Source of the DNA: Lithodes maja
Taxonomy: Eukaryota; Arthropoda; Malacostraca; Decapoda; Lithodidae
Direction: 5' to 3'
DNA: 64,000 nt
Assembly (NCBI GenBank): GCA_037953745.1
Contig: JBAKBP010000781.1
Location: 124,001-188,000, forward strand
Shown: one piece after another, positions 10,440-21,775 of the stretch
Layout of the letters: every line of letters begins with the position of its first letter
Numbering within the stretch: position 1 is the first letter of the stretch
Notes under the pieces: model-generated
The model's database searches: none
What the model was told of the DNA's origin: nothing
Seen by the model: the letters and a program-made list of their open reading frames with translations, nothing else
Made by a program: the position numbers and the translations under genes

Positions 10440-11236
10440 AAGAAGAATTCCCCGACGCCGACAAGATCTGAGTCACCAGACACTACCACCACCAGCAAGA
10501 CTACTCAGAACCTACTGAATTCCACCTTACATCCCTTACACTCCAGGAAAACCTTGTGCGATTATAGAGTAATTCTCGTCTTGATATTCGAGTCTCTTTT
10601 TGGTTACCAGTAAACATTCCCTTTAGGAAAAACAAAACACACTAACAATCCTTGCATCTGATATTTAATATAAAATAATATCTCTGGTTACTCTATGAAC
10701 AGAATATTTTAGATATATTTCATACTAAGATTTTAATTCCATTCCAACACCATCAATAACACTATTCGAACTGCAAGTTTTCCCTACACCTATAGGAGAC
10801 TATTTCACCCGGGTGTCAAAGAAAATGAGCACTGAGTCAAATTTAAGGGCAGACTATGATAATGTTTGTCATTTGCAATCATTTATACTTGATTATATCC
10901 TTGAGACAAGCAATATAATTTCCATAAGTTTGTTCATATAGACTATCCATGCATATATTTTAGTAACTGAACTGTCAAGAATCAAGAGTGTGCATCAACT
11001 TTGTAACAGATGATTCCATGAATACTGTATACTTATCCGTGATGATCCTAATCATATTATTGCAACGTGTGTATTTATACCTAAGTCATATATATTGCCA
11101 CTTTGTGTAATAATAAAACTATTTTACTCTCTATAATTGTATAAATTGCCTTGTTCTCATATTGTATTTGTTTGTTGAATATCTTGTTTCTTCCTGTTTA
11201 GTTAATCCACATAACTCGTTTATGTGTAGCATAACA
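10440..11236 (+). other. Probable gypsy-b 5' LTR region
   Basis: AT-rich non-coding sequence with an AATAAA at 11,112-11,117. It ends CATAACA just before TGGTGGCTAGCATCGG (11,238-11,253), which has the form of an LTR end followed by a primer-binding site. The last 100 bp also occur at 1,123-1,225. The LTR start is not defined and no 3' LTR was found, so the LTR call is inferred. Confidence 0.45.
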
Positions 11237-11237
11237 C

Positions 11238-13215
11238 TGGTGGCTAGCATCGGTTCTGAACACGGAGAAGTGTAGAATTCAAGAGACTTATACACATGAA
11301 ACAAGCATATAAACAGTCAAGATGGCACAATGCCCCGACAACCCTATACCGAAGTATGACGCAGAACTCTATGACATTATATGGTTAAGCCAGTCCTAAA
11401 TTTAGTGTGCGAAGAAGATGCTCAAAAGATAGCAATCATGCTCACACATTTAGGCAAAGCAGTTTCCTTAATAGCAGGCAGAGTAGAAGTTGGCCAAACA
11501 TGGGCCTAGTTCAAACAAAAAATCAACCCTAAATTTCGCCCTGCACAATCCAGTGGGCAGTGACAGGGACCTAACAACGATCCAAAGATTATTGGCTACC
11601 ACTGCAGCAAAATGGTAACAGATAAATGCAGTCCAGACGATCCTGAAACCACCCCAACTCGAGACCCCTAGGAACCCAGGAACCTCCCCCAGAGCAAGTG
11701 TACACACAAATAAAATTAATTTGGTTGACGGTACGATTACTGGAAGATACAGGTGCCGCCCGATTATGCCTATATACCCAATTCTTCCATAATCCCCAAA
11801 AACAAACTTGATACATTAAAGGCCTCCCCCATAAATCTAATAGGGGCATGAGATGAGCCCCTTACATGAAACCAGCTCCTTAACTGTGACAACCCCGAAA
11901 CCATTCGTCTCAACTGTTTACCCATTCATAGTTTCTGACTTTCGTTGTCAAAATCATGACAGGTTGGCTATCTAGTCTTGGACCTCTTAGAAAAGTTGGA
12001 GGCGCAATTAGACTGTGCCGGGCGCTGCTTGAGGTTCGAGGTAAAACAATTAAATATACATCACTCCAAGAAGACGAGAATACCTATGGCCCCAACACCG
12101 AGGTCATTATAAATCATAATATTATGCATATCATCTCGCAAGCAGTCACCCAGAGCGCCCTCACCAGCAGCTCACCATCAAGTCAGGATTCCCCTCACCA
12201 CCAAGAATGCGAATGATATGGTGTATTCTGCCGCCATCAAGTACCCATTTACAGCACAATGAGTAACCTCAACCGCCATCATGCCAGCACACACCAACGC
12301 CCTCCCAGTCGCAAATATCTCCTAAAAACGCATCTCCTTACCAAAGGAACTAATAATAGGAATTTGGAAATATTTGATGATCGTCCCCCACTGGCCAATA
12401 CCAACATCGAGGCCCCTAACACCCCTCTCCTACCAGCCCTGCCCGAACAGAAGTGCTGTTAGAAAACCAAGACATGTTCACGCAAAGTGCTGAAGGCAAT
12501 GGGAGGATGCACATGCTAGCCACCCAATCTTCACTACAGAACCACCCCTTCCACAATCTTCCCAGTGAAAGAATCCTATCCAGTGCCATGAAGAGGACAA
12601 ACAGATAGACAAAAAGCTAGCCGCAGGATTTCTGAACTCTTCGAATAGCCCTTGGTTGTCGCCAGTAGTGCTGGTCTCTTAAGAAGAAAGATGGCTCCAC
12701 CCTATTATGTGTGGACTACAGGCAATTAAACTACATCACCATGAAAAATGCAACACCCTTGCCCTGAATTGACGACTCTCTCAATTCCCTGTTAGGTTCA
12801 AAATGGTTCTCAACCCAAGACTACACATCCACGCTTGATACAGGTAAGTCCCACTGCAAACATAACACCAACAGAAATCTGGTATCTCCACAGCAGGGGG
12901 AGGGGAGGGGGGACTTTTTGAGTTTCAATGTTTTAATGTGTTGCCCTTCAGCCTATGCAGCGGGCCCGCCACCTTCTCACGGTTGATGGAATCAGTTCTG
13001 AGTGGATTGACCTGGGAATCTTGTTCAGCCTACTTGAACGACATAATTGTGTTCAGTAGAACTTGGTCGGAGCACTTACAACAGCTGATTACCTTCATTA
13101 CCTTACCATAAATTTCTTTGGACACACCATCTCCACCCAAGGTATTGCCTGAGACTCCCAAAAACTGCAAACTATTGCCAAAGCACTCTCCCCCCCCCCC
13201 CCCCCTCACATAAAT
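11238..13215 (+). pseudogene. gypsy-b part 1: gag, protease and reverse transcriptase remnants
   Basis: A gag start at about 11,321 (MAQCPDNPIPKYDAELYDII) soon meets stops. The knuckle remnant near 11,570-11,610 is decayed. The protease motif DTGA is at 11,746-11,757. RT is legible over frameshifts: SPWLSPVVLV, then LCVDYRQLNYITMKNATPLP (about 12,650-12,760), then PATFSRLMESVL and YLNDIIVFSRTWSEHL (12,960-13,080). The catalytic YLDD is YLND. The thumb reads SQKLQTIAKAL and runs into a C16 tract at 13,190-13,206, after which CR1-b is inserted. The polyprotein resumes at 18,310. Confidence 0.8.
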
Positions 13216-13410
13216 CGCACACTAACATTTGTCAAGATAGTTTTAATATTGGGTTAGAATAATTTAGTTACTGTAATACTTTTTGATACCCTATTTATTA
13301 ATCGCATTTCAGATACTTGTCACCATAATAGGCCTCTCACACTCTTGCCAGGGATATTACTAACTCCATTATTATTATTATTGTGTCGACCACTGTATAA
13401 ACTAATATAC

Positions 13411-14202
13411 AGGCTTTAGCCTAACTGTGTCATACTGCTAACATAATTTTATTTTTATTTTCAGGCATAAAATTGTGTTCTATTGCTAACATATTCTTTT
13501 TGTGATCAACATATTCTTTTTGTGATTTACAGGCATTAATTGTACCATATTGCTAACCAATATTTGTTGTTACTGTACTGTATACTGCTTTCCAGTGTTC
13601 TCACTAGGCTAAATTAACCCTCTCCCCTTTTTTTCTCCCAGTAAATTTTGTAACAAATTACTAGTCCATTTACAATTTTCAGGCTTTAACTGTGTCATAC
13701 TGCTAACATCAATTTTTTTTTTTCAGGCATAAATTGTGTTCTATTGCTAACATATTTTTTTGTGATTTACAGCCATAATATTCTTTTTGTGATTAACATA
13801 TTATTTTTGTGATTTACAGGCATTAATTGTACCATATTGCTAACAAATATTTTTTGTTACTGTACTGTATACTGTTTTCCAGTTTTTTTCACTAGGCTAC
13901 ATTAACCCTCTCCCACTTTTTTTTTCCAGTAAATTTTGTAACAAATTTCTAGTCCATTTGTGATTTTCAGGCTTTAACTGTGTCATACTGCTAACATAAT
14001 TTTTTGTTTTTTTCAGGCATAAATTGTGTTCTATTGCTAACATATTTGTTGTGATTTACAGGCATATTAATTTTATCATGTTGCTAACAAATTTTTTTGT
14101 GATTTTCAGGAATTAATTGTATCACATTGCTAACATACATTTTTTGTGATTTTCAGGCTTTAATTGTACCATTTTGCTAACATAAATTTGTGTGATTTTC
14201 AG
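13411..14202 (+). repeat. CR1-b 5' UTR array of TGCTAAC / T-tract / AG units
   Basis: Higher-order repeats of about 270-290 bp (starting near 13,411, 13,681 and 13,970) made of ~45-bp sub-units. Eleven TGCTAAC heptamers start at 13,436, 13,484, 13,551, 13,701, 13,745, 13,838, 13,989, 14,035, 14,082, 14,128 and 14,175. In eight of them a T-rich tract ends in AG 20-23 nt after the branch-type A; in the others the distance is 39-43 nt. Each unit therefore has the layout of a branch point, polypyrimidine tract and 3' splice site. The last AG (14,201-14,202) is 22 nt before the ORF1 ATG. Confidence 0.85.
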
Positions 14203-14223
14203 GCATATTGTGATTATATCGTC

Positions 14224-15216
14224 ATGGCGCCGCAACGAACCTGCACGAGTTGTTCCGGTAAATTTGGCCCTACCATGTTTGTTGATACTGATGTCCAAAT
14301 TTGTAGATTTTGCCAGCTCCGAGAGAAGATTGCGGATGAATTGAATGCAGCTCACCGCAAGATCGATGCCCTGACTACGAAGCTTGAATCCCTTCAAGAA
14401 TTTGCCACACTCAACGTAGGAGTGCCCTCGGCCCAAGAAACCACTACTATGTCAACCGCCATTCCAGTGCATACAGTACCGGTACCCACACCAGCAGCTA
14501 CCTTAGATGTTGCAGATAATAATAATGACTCTACTCTCACTCCCCCCCCAGGACAACTTTCAGTTAGTGAGAAACAATGTCCATCCCAGTACCAGTACCA
14601 GGAAGGTCATCCCGACAACATGCCAAAACCGCTTCAAAATTCTGGCTATTGACGAGGAAGAGGAAACGGAAGAAGTTCGGCTTGTGGGCGACTCCATGGT
14701 CCGTGGCCAACTAACCGAGTTCTGCGCCAGGGCACCCAGGACCAGAAAGCGATTCTGTATCCCAGGTGGCGGCGTGGACGACATTGTTGCGGCTCTGGAA
14801 GAGGTTTCCAGGCTCGCCCCCGCAAGCACTACGTACATCATCCACGTTGGATCTAACGATGTCCAACGGACGCGGTCAGAGGAACTACTTTGCAAGTACC
14901 GGCGGCTGATCAGGTCCTTCAAGGAAAAATCTAATAGAATCTTAATTTCAGGAATTGTTCCCCGGATTGATTTAGAAAACCGATTCTACAACATAGCTAC
15001 CAGTACAAATCGCCGACTAGCCAAACTCTGCAGGGAGGAGAACATCGGCTTTGTCGACACGTGGGATATTTTTACTATGATAAATCTTTGTTTTCAGGAG
15101 ATGGTGTACATCTCAATGAAGTAGGAGCTGCACGTCTTGGTCGTCTGCTGAACGATGCAGTCAAGGATTTCCGTTCAAAAAACGGGGTCAACCAGACCCA
15201 AGACAGGGTAGTGTAA
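14224..15216 (+). pseudogene. CR1-b ORF1: zinc finger plus SGNH esterase, two homopolymer frameshifts
   Basis: ATG at 14,224. The N-terminus has an intact CX2C/CX2C pair (C7, C10, C27, C30) and then a helix KIADELNAAHRKIDALTTKL with heptad spacing. The linker is Thr/Pro-rich. The frame shifts at or near the C8 run at 14,542-14,549 and again at a T5 run near 15,068-15,073. The esterase reads GDSM (nucleophile Ser), HVGSND, and after the second shift GDGVHLN with the DxxH pair. The catalytic triad is thus preserved in sequence, unlike in CR1-a. It stops at 15,214-15,216. Homopolymer slips could be real or assembly errors. Confidence 0.85.
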
Positions 15217-18080
15217 GTCAAATACGAACTGAAAATTCAGACAATGCACAATCAGTAACATCCAACTCTAATACTCTTAAGGTGTTTTATGTAAATGCTC
15301 GTAGCATACGCAATAAATTTTCAGATCTAGAGGAAATCGTGTTTACAGAACATTATGATATAATCGGCATTACAGAATCTTGGTTAAATACGGAAGACAG
15401 AGACTTTTTAGCCGAATATACGCTTCCTGGTTATACAATGTTTGAGAAAAGTCGGATCAATAGAAATGGTGGAGGAGTTCTGTTTTTTATAAAGGAAAGT
15501 CTTAATTCCGTCTTAATGTCAAAACCTCAAATTGCGAATATAGACATATCTTACGTACTATTAAATAATAAACGAGGAACTAAAATAACACTAGCTTTAT
15601 TATACAGACCCCCATCTCAATCAGTGCAAACTGACAGTGAAATTTATGAACAAATTGCAGAAATAACTAACATACAAGATACCGTAATTCTTGGCGATTT
15701 CAACTTACCCGTGACTAAATGGGGCGATATTCTTACTTCACACTCTGGACACGACCTCTATGCTAACTTGCAAGAGAGTTCACTTTTTCAATTTGTACAA
15801 TCTCCGACCCGTGGTAATAATGTGCTTGACCTTGTACTCGCAACAAAAGAAGAATTAATAGAGAATTTGAATGTTGGTGATGAATTCAGTAACAGCGACC
15901 ATCGTACGATAACTTTCACTTTAAAGTTTACTAGTAACAAATCAAATAGCAGCATTGAGAAAGTCCCTAATTTCAAGAAAGCAAATTTTCATAAACTTAA
16001 ATCAAAACTTAAAGAAACTGACTGGAGCTTTCTGACTAACAATAACGACATAAATACATCTTGGGAGTGTTTCACAACCACTTACCTTAAGGCAGTGCAA
16101 GACTGCATACCATCGAAAATACGGCGTCCAGGCCAAAATGATAAGCCCAAATGGTGGAATAAAGATATTTCAGACTGTCTGCTTGCTAAAAAATTTGCTA
16201 ATGATAGATTAAAATCCTCACAAAATGACGAAGAACGGGTGAAATTTGTAGAGCTACGACGCAAAGCCAAAAAGTTAATTAAGCAAAGTAAAAAGACCCT
16301 GGAGTTACATGTTGCGAATCAAAGTAAAACAAACCCGAAAGAATTCTATAGTTATATCAGAAAGAAAAAAGTAGTTACTTCAACTGTTGGACCGTAAGTC
16401 GATGAAAATGGAGAATACACCAAAGACGAAGTACAAATGAGTAATGCCCTCAATACCTTCTTTGCATCAGTTTTTACAACCGAAGACCTCAGTGATATCC
16501 CTACACCATCGCCGATTCAGATTGATAATTCAGATGTTCTAAGCAATATCACCGTTACAGAGAGAGAAGTATTGAATTGTTTAGATAAACTCAAGGTAAA
16601 TAAAACGCCTGGACCTGATACAATCTCACCTAGAGTTCTAAAGGAAGCTAAGGATGAGCTCTCCAAACCACTGACATTGCTATTCAATGAATCCTTGCAG
16701 TCTGGGACTATGCCTGATCAGTGGAAGCTAGCCAACGTAACACCGATATTCAAAAAAGGCAGCAAATCCCTACCCAGTAACTATCGTCCAATTAGCTTAA
16801 CCTCAATTGTATGTAAAATGCTAGAAACGGTCATAAGAGACAGACTCGTAAATCACTTAGAGGCAAATAACTTACTTAAAGATACTCAACACGGCTTTCG
16901 TAAAAAACGTTCCTGTTTAACAAACCTCTTAGACTTCTTCCACGATATCTTCAACCTCTACGATGAGAGTAAAGCTGTAGATATTATATACCTTGATTTT
17001 CAAAAGGCCTTTGACAAAGTTCCCCACAAACGATTACTGCTAAAACTAAAAGCGCATGGAATACAAGACGGTGTGTTGAAATGGATAGAAAATTGGCTCA
17101 GCGACAGAAAGCAAAGAGTAGTCATAAACGGTAAGGCATCTAAATGGACCAATGTAAGTAGTGGGGTAACCCAGGGATCGGTACTAGGACCAATTCTCTT
17201 TCTAATTTACATCAACGACATAGATGAGGGTCTCACCTGTACAGTCTCGAAATTTGCTGACGATACAAAAATTGCAAATAGCGTACTCTCAAAAGAACAA
17301 GTTGACGATATGCAACACAATCTAGATAAATTGTCATGTTGGGCCCAAATTTGGAAAATGAGTTTCAATGCGGATAAATGTAAAGTACTACATATCGGAT
17401 ACCTAAATGAGAAAGCAAACTATTCGATGAATGGCACTCAGCTTAAGAATGTAAACAAAGAAACCGATCTGGGAGTAACAATATCGAGTAACCTAAAACC
17501 GAGTCAACAATGTTCAGAAGTTGTTAAGAAGGCAAACAAAATAATTGGCTTTATAGGCAGGTCATTTGAGCATAAATCCAAAGATGTTATCCTAACCCTT
17601 TACAATTCCTTAGTCCGCCCTCTTCTGGAATACTGCGTTCAATCCTGGTGCCCTTATTACCAAAAAGATATAAACAAGCTAGAACGAGTTCAACGTAGAG
17701 TTACCAAAATGATACCTAGCCTAAAGAACAAACCATACGAAGAGCGTCTTAGAGAATTAAATCTATTTCCTTTAACCCAGCGCAGATTAAGAGGCGACTT
17801 AATTCAAGTGTTCAAAATCATCAAAGGCATCGACAATATGAACTGTAGTAAGTACTTCACTATCGACCAATCTAATTACACGCGGGGAAACGGTTGCAAA
17901 ATTATTGGTAAATCTTTTAACTCACACGAATCTAAGAATTTCTTCTTCAATCGAGTTGTCAACTTGTGGAATGGGCTTCCCCGAGACGTTATAGACTGCA
18001 GCACCGTTGATTCATTTAAACTCCGCTTAGACAAATATCTCGCATCAAACCCGCGACTGACTGCGTTTGTAAATGAATAA
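15216..18080 (+). pseudogene. CR1-b ORF2: endonuclease and reverse transcriptase, one nonsense codon
   Basis: The frame is open from 15,120, overlapping the end of ORF1, and no in-frame ATG precedes the endonuclease (VFYVNARSIRNKFSDLEEIV at about 15,282), so the start codon is unclear. The domain order is APE endonuclease (GITESWL, GDFNLPVTKW, NSDHRTITF), a linker, then RT (YLDFQKAFDKVPH, GVTQGSVLGPILFLIYINDI, KFADDTKIAN) and the C-terminal domain (LLEYCVQSWCPYYQKDINKL). TAA at 16,395-16,397 replaces the TTA seen in CR1-c; downstream the same frame runs to 18,080. GVPQG is GVTQG. About 950 residues in all, the usual CR1 ORF2 length. Confidence 0.9.
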
Positions 18081-18309
18081 CTTTATTGTATACCCCCCTC
18101 AGTTACTAACCCATCTGTCCCCTACTAACTTCCTAATCCTGCCACGGACATTAGTTCTAGGGCAGTAGTTCCCTTTCCAATGTTCCCTTACCCACTCTAA
18201 ACCACTGTTTGGACACTTGATCCTCAGTGTTTTGGAGGACAAGCAGCCTAGAAGGGTCACTAGACCTGTTGTTGCTTGATTTCCTTTGTACTCCTTTGTA
18301 CTCCTTTGG

Positions 18310-19200
18310 ACATACACACACCACCACCCCCACCACCACTACCACTGTCAAAGGAGTGCAATTATTTTTAGGAACTGCATCATATAATCGGCCACCATCG
18401 CTAGATGACCTCACTAAAAATTACAAAATATTTGCATGGACCGTGGCCTGTGCCAGCAGAACACCAACACCAACTCTCTCAAAAATTAACTATGCAGCCA
18501 CCAAGCACGAATGCCTGGGCATGATATGGGCACTGCAACATTTCTGGGCCTATTTGCTTTGCGCCCATGTCAGCATCAACACAGACTACCAGTCGCTGCA
18601 ATAGCTGCGGAAATCTGAAACAAACAACGCCCTGATCATCTGATGGAAAGAGACTTTGGAAAAGATTAACTTCAACATCGCATACTGTCCCGACGAACTA
18701 CGCTCAACGCCGATGCCCAGTCAAGATTCCCCATCAACAGTCTCACCACTGCCCAACAGACACTCCTGATACAATGGACGCAACAAAAGAAGCCTGAATG
18801 GATCCCCTCTAACCTGTTTGCAAATCTAGAAAGGGTGGGTGATAACCTCTACACCCCTTCTGGGCACATCATCACCGATCCAAGTGAAGCAGACCTTCAA
18901 TAATATCGGCTGCACTAATGCCCCCACCGACACCGCCCGAACAATAGTACAGCCATGTCTATCTTCCACTCAAGGCAAGGACACCACGCACATCCCAGGA
19001 CCATCAGGGACACTAATGGCGTCTAAACCCTGTTAACTATTAGCCATAGACGTCATAGGCCCAATCACTTTGAAATCCTCCAAGAAATATGTGATCACCA
19101 TCGTTGACACATCTTTAAAGTATATAATAGCCTGCCCCACCAAAGAACACATACCACTTCTAGTCATGGAAGCTCTACTAATTGGTGGTGGCTAAGGACA
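18310..19200 (+). pseudogene. gypsy-b part 2: RNase H and integrase remnants
   Basis: Opens with a C/A-rich tract and VKGVQLFLGTASYNRPP, the connection after the RT thumb. RNase H is legible at 18,450-18,610 (SKINYAATKHECLGMIWALQ, INTDYQSLQ). After decay, an integrase core piece reads LAIDVIGPITLKSSKKYVIT and then ACPTKEHIPLLVMEALL (19,036-19,180). RNase H directly before integrase fits Ty3/gypsy order. Several stops are present. Confidence 0.8.
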
Positions 19201-19439
19201 ACTGGAACTCCTGTTTCACCATCTGGCCTCCTTTGCTGATCATCTCCATGCCTCACTAAAATAGAGGGCAAACCAGTTTGCCCTCCAAAACACCTCTCTC
19301 TTTCAACGCACTATACTACAAGCACCTTACATACTATATTACCTTTTCAAATTTCCTATAAAAACATAAAATGGAAAATATATCGACCCGTCTCGGAGCC
19401 CCCAAGGGGAGAGGGGGACCACAAATTACCCCAGCGCTT
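19201..19439. other. Unassigned stretch with short hairpin
   Basis: A perfect 10-bp-arm hairpin GAGGGCAAAC / GTTTGCCCTC lies at 19,264-19,285. Otherwise no feature is seen. It may be the end of gypsy-b. Confidence 0.4.
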
Positions 19440-21775
19440 TGGCCCCTGTGTTCGACCCATCTAAATGTGCTGGAACGCTATCTTCCACTCTTACTATCAA
19501 TTTCTGAAACATTCGTGGCCTTTCCTCTAACTTCCACTCTGCTGAACACCATCTACTCTACCAACCCTGATCTTCATTTCTCACTGAAACACAGTTGTCT
19601 GGGACTCATGACAGTAAACCCTTCTCTGTATCCTCCTGCTATCTCTATCCTCAGTTTCAAGCCAAAGGTGGATGTTGCGTATATGTTTGCAACAATCTTG
19701 CTTTCTCTCTTAATCCTAACTTTGATTCTTCTCAACTCTCTGGCTAACGCTTTATTGTCACTCTCAAACTAAATATTACTGCGCTGTTTATCTCTCATCT
19801 AATTATACTAACTATCCAATAGTCTTTGACTATCTAACATCTTAAGTGGAACACATTCTATCCATCTCTCCTTTTGCAGAAATATCCATCTTAGGACATT
19901 TCAATGTTCACCACTGCCAATGTCTCTCCTTCCATTTCACTGACCAACCTGGTGACCAAGCCTACATCTTTTCTATCCTAAATGACCTAGAGCAGTTAGT
20001 CCAGCACCCTACTCGAATTCCCGAATGCCTTGGATATCGGTCCAACATTCTTGACTTATTTCTAACTTCTAATCCTTCTACTTACGCCATAAACCTTTTC
20101 TCTCCATTGGGCTCCTCCGATCACAACCTTATCTATGTTACATGTCCTATTTCTCCAGTACGGCCATCCGATCCTTCCAGCCGACGGCGCTTGTGGCATT
20201 TTGGCGCTGACGACTGTGAGGCACTTTGGCAGTAATTAATTTATTACACATGGAATTATTATTGCTTCCGTGGCCGGGGACCCTCGGAGTGTGCAGAGCG
20301 AATAACCGAGGTAATCCTCTCGGGCATAGGGGCATACACGGTCACGGTGGCCGAGCGCGCTTAGTACTCTGTATTGGGAGCGCTAACTCTGGTGTCGGGG
20401 GTTCAATCCCAGGCGCCGGCAGGGGAAGTTCTCTCAAAAACTTTCCCTGGCCGTGAAGGCAAGATCTGGGCGGATCGTCTCGGGGGACCCACAAAGTCTC
20501 CTGCCCACGTCCTACTCCCTTGGGAGTATGTAGGCGCTCTCGTTAGCTGCCAGGATCAGTCTGTTGATCCATTAGGATAAGATCTAGGTTAAGTCTTTGT
20601 ATTTTCAGCCCCATTGGCTGCCGGCTTGAAATAAACCGATTATTATTATTATTATTATTATTACATTCCATTCTCTTTCTTTCAGTCTAATGCAAAACAA
20701 TATTGGTTTACTCACGTTTGTTCTACTGCTGTTCGCAATAAGGAGGAAGCATTCAAATGGTACCATCCCCTTCAAACTCAAGAATCTTGTGCTATATATA
20801 TTTCTACCCGGAATCAAGTACAATCTGCTCTTCGACTAGCCAAAAACTCTTTCATCAATAACAAATGCTCTCAACTTTCCAACTCTAGCTCTTCCCAAGC
20901 TTTCTGGCATCCAGCCAAATATCTCTCCAACAACTTTACTTACCTGTCTTTCCCTCGTCTTTTCCACTCTGACAACACCACTGCCACATCTTCCTCTGAC
21001 AAAGCTTAACGCTTCGCTCAAATTTTCGCTAAAAACTCCACCTTGGATATTTCAGGTGCTATGCCTCCGTCTCCACCCCCCTCTCACTTATGCTTGCCTA
21101 TTATCATAATCTCTATTAAAGGTGTACATTCTGCCCTCTCTGGGCTTAATATTAAGGAGGCGTACAGACCAAATGGTGTTCATCCTGTTGTACTCAAAAA
21201 CTTTCTTTCATCCTGATTCCCTGCCTAGGCAAACTCTTTTGCCTTTGTTTTTCCTCTAACGTCTTTCCTTCTTGCCAGAAGTTTGCTCTCATTCAACCTG
21301 TCCCAAAGAAGGGTAACCGCTCTCAACCCTCCAACTATCGTCCAATTTCTCTCATTTCATGCATCTCTAAAGTTCTTGAAACTATTCTTAATTAAACATT
21401 TCTTAAACATTATCTTCCCATAATCTTCTTTCAGATTGCCAGTGTGGTTTCCTTGAGGGCTCTACTGGTGACCTCCTTGCTTATCTTACTAACTATCCCT
21501 TGCAACAAAGTCCCACTCTCTAACCTAAGAATTAGCAAATTTTCTCAGGCTTTCTTCTACTCAACTAATGAATTCTGGAACTCTCTCCCTCAATCAGTCT
21601 TTCCTATTTTCTATGACTTAGACCGCTTTAAACTTTGTGTGTCCAGGTATTTTGACCCCAACGTCCCAAGAATTTGGCTCTCTGTCACTCTTTTGGCTTT
21701 GTGAGAGACACTCGTTACAGGCAGCCTGCCTTTTGTCTCCTTCATACACATAGAACAAAACAACTAAAACCATAA
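19440..21775 (+). pseudogene. LINE-B copy 1: endonuclease plus RT start, internally deleted, SINE-interrupted
   Basis: LINE-B is a CR1/Jockey-supergroup family that recurs in this window. Here the endonuclease N-terminus is out of frame (about 19,490-19,770). Then 19,846-20,235 gives GHFNVHHCQC, ILDLFLTSNP and LGSSDHNLIY, with the D of GDFN changed to H. After SINE-2 (20,338-20,662) the linker and RT start follow (SSQAFWHPAK, PVPKKG-like region near 21,300). At about 21,490 the sequence jumps from the RT fingers to the C-terminal end (STNEFWNSLPQSVFP), so most of the RT is deleted. The 3' end shows the family tail GCCTTTTGTCTCCTTCATAC. Confidence 0.8.
20338..20662 (+). mobile_element. SINE-2, class II tRNA-derived
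   Basis: The head GTCACGGTGGCCGAGCGCGC is a box A-type start of Leu/Ser-class tRNA, with a long variable region and a clear box B GGGGTTCAATCCC ending about 20,410. A ~200-bp body follows (GATCCATTAGGATAAGATC), then a (TTA)n tail at 20,638-20,662. It sits inside the LINE-B linker. The paralogous sites near 34,200 and 44,830 lack it. The target-site duplication is not clear. Confidence 0.85.

Larger units (their letters stand above)
13216..18309 (+). mobile_element. CR1-b: nearly complete CR1 LINE inserted in gypsy-b
   Basis: Full structure: 5' UTR with a tandem array (13,411-14,202), ORF1 (14,224-15,216), ORF2 (to 18,080) and a 3' UTR ending in (CTTTGTACTC)-type tail units at about 18,287-18,309. 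The gypsy thumb (IAKALSP) precedes it and the gypsy connection sequence (VKGVQLFLGTASY) follows it, so it split one polyprotein at a C-rich tract. Its defects are few: two homopolymer frameshifts and one nonsense codon. The exact 5' boundary lies between 13,207 and 13,411. Confidence 0.9.
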
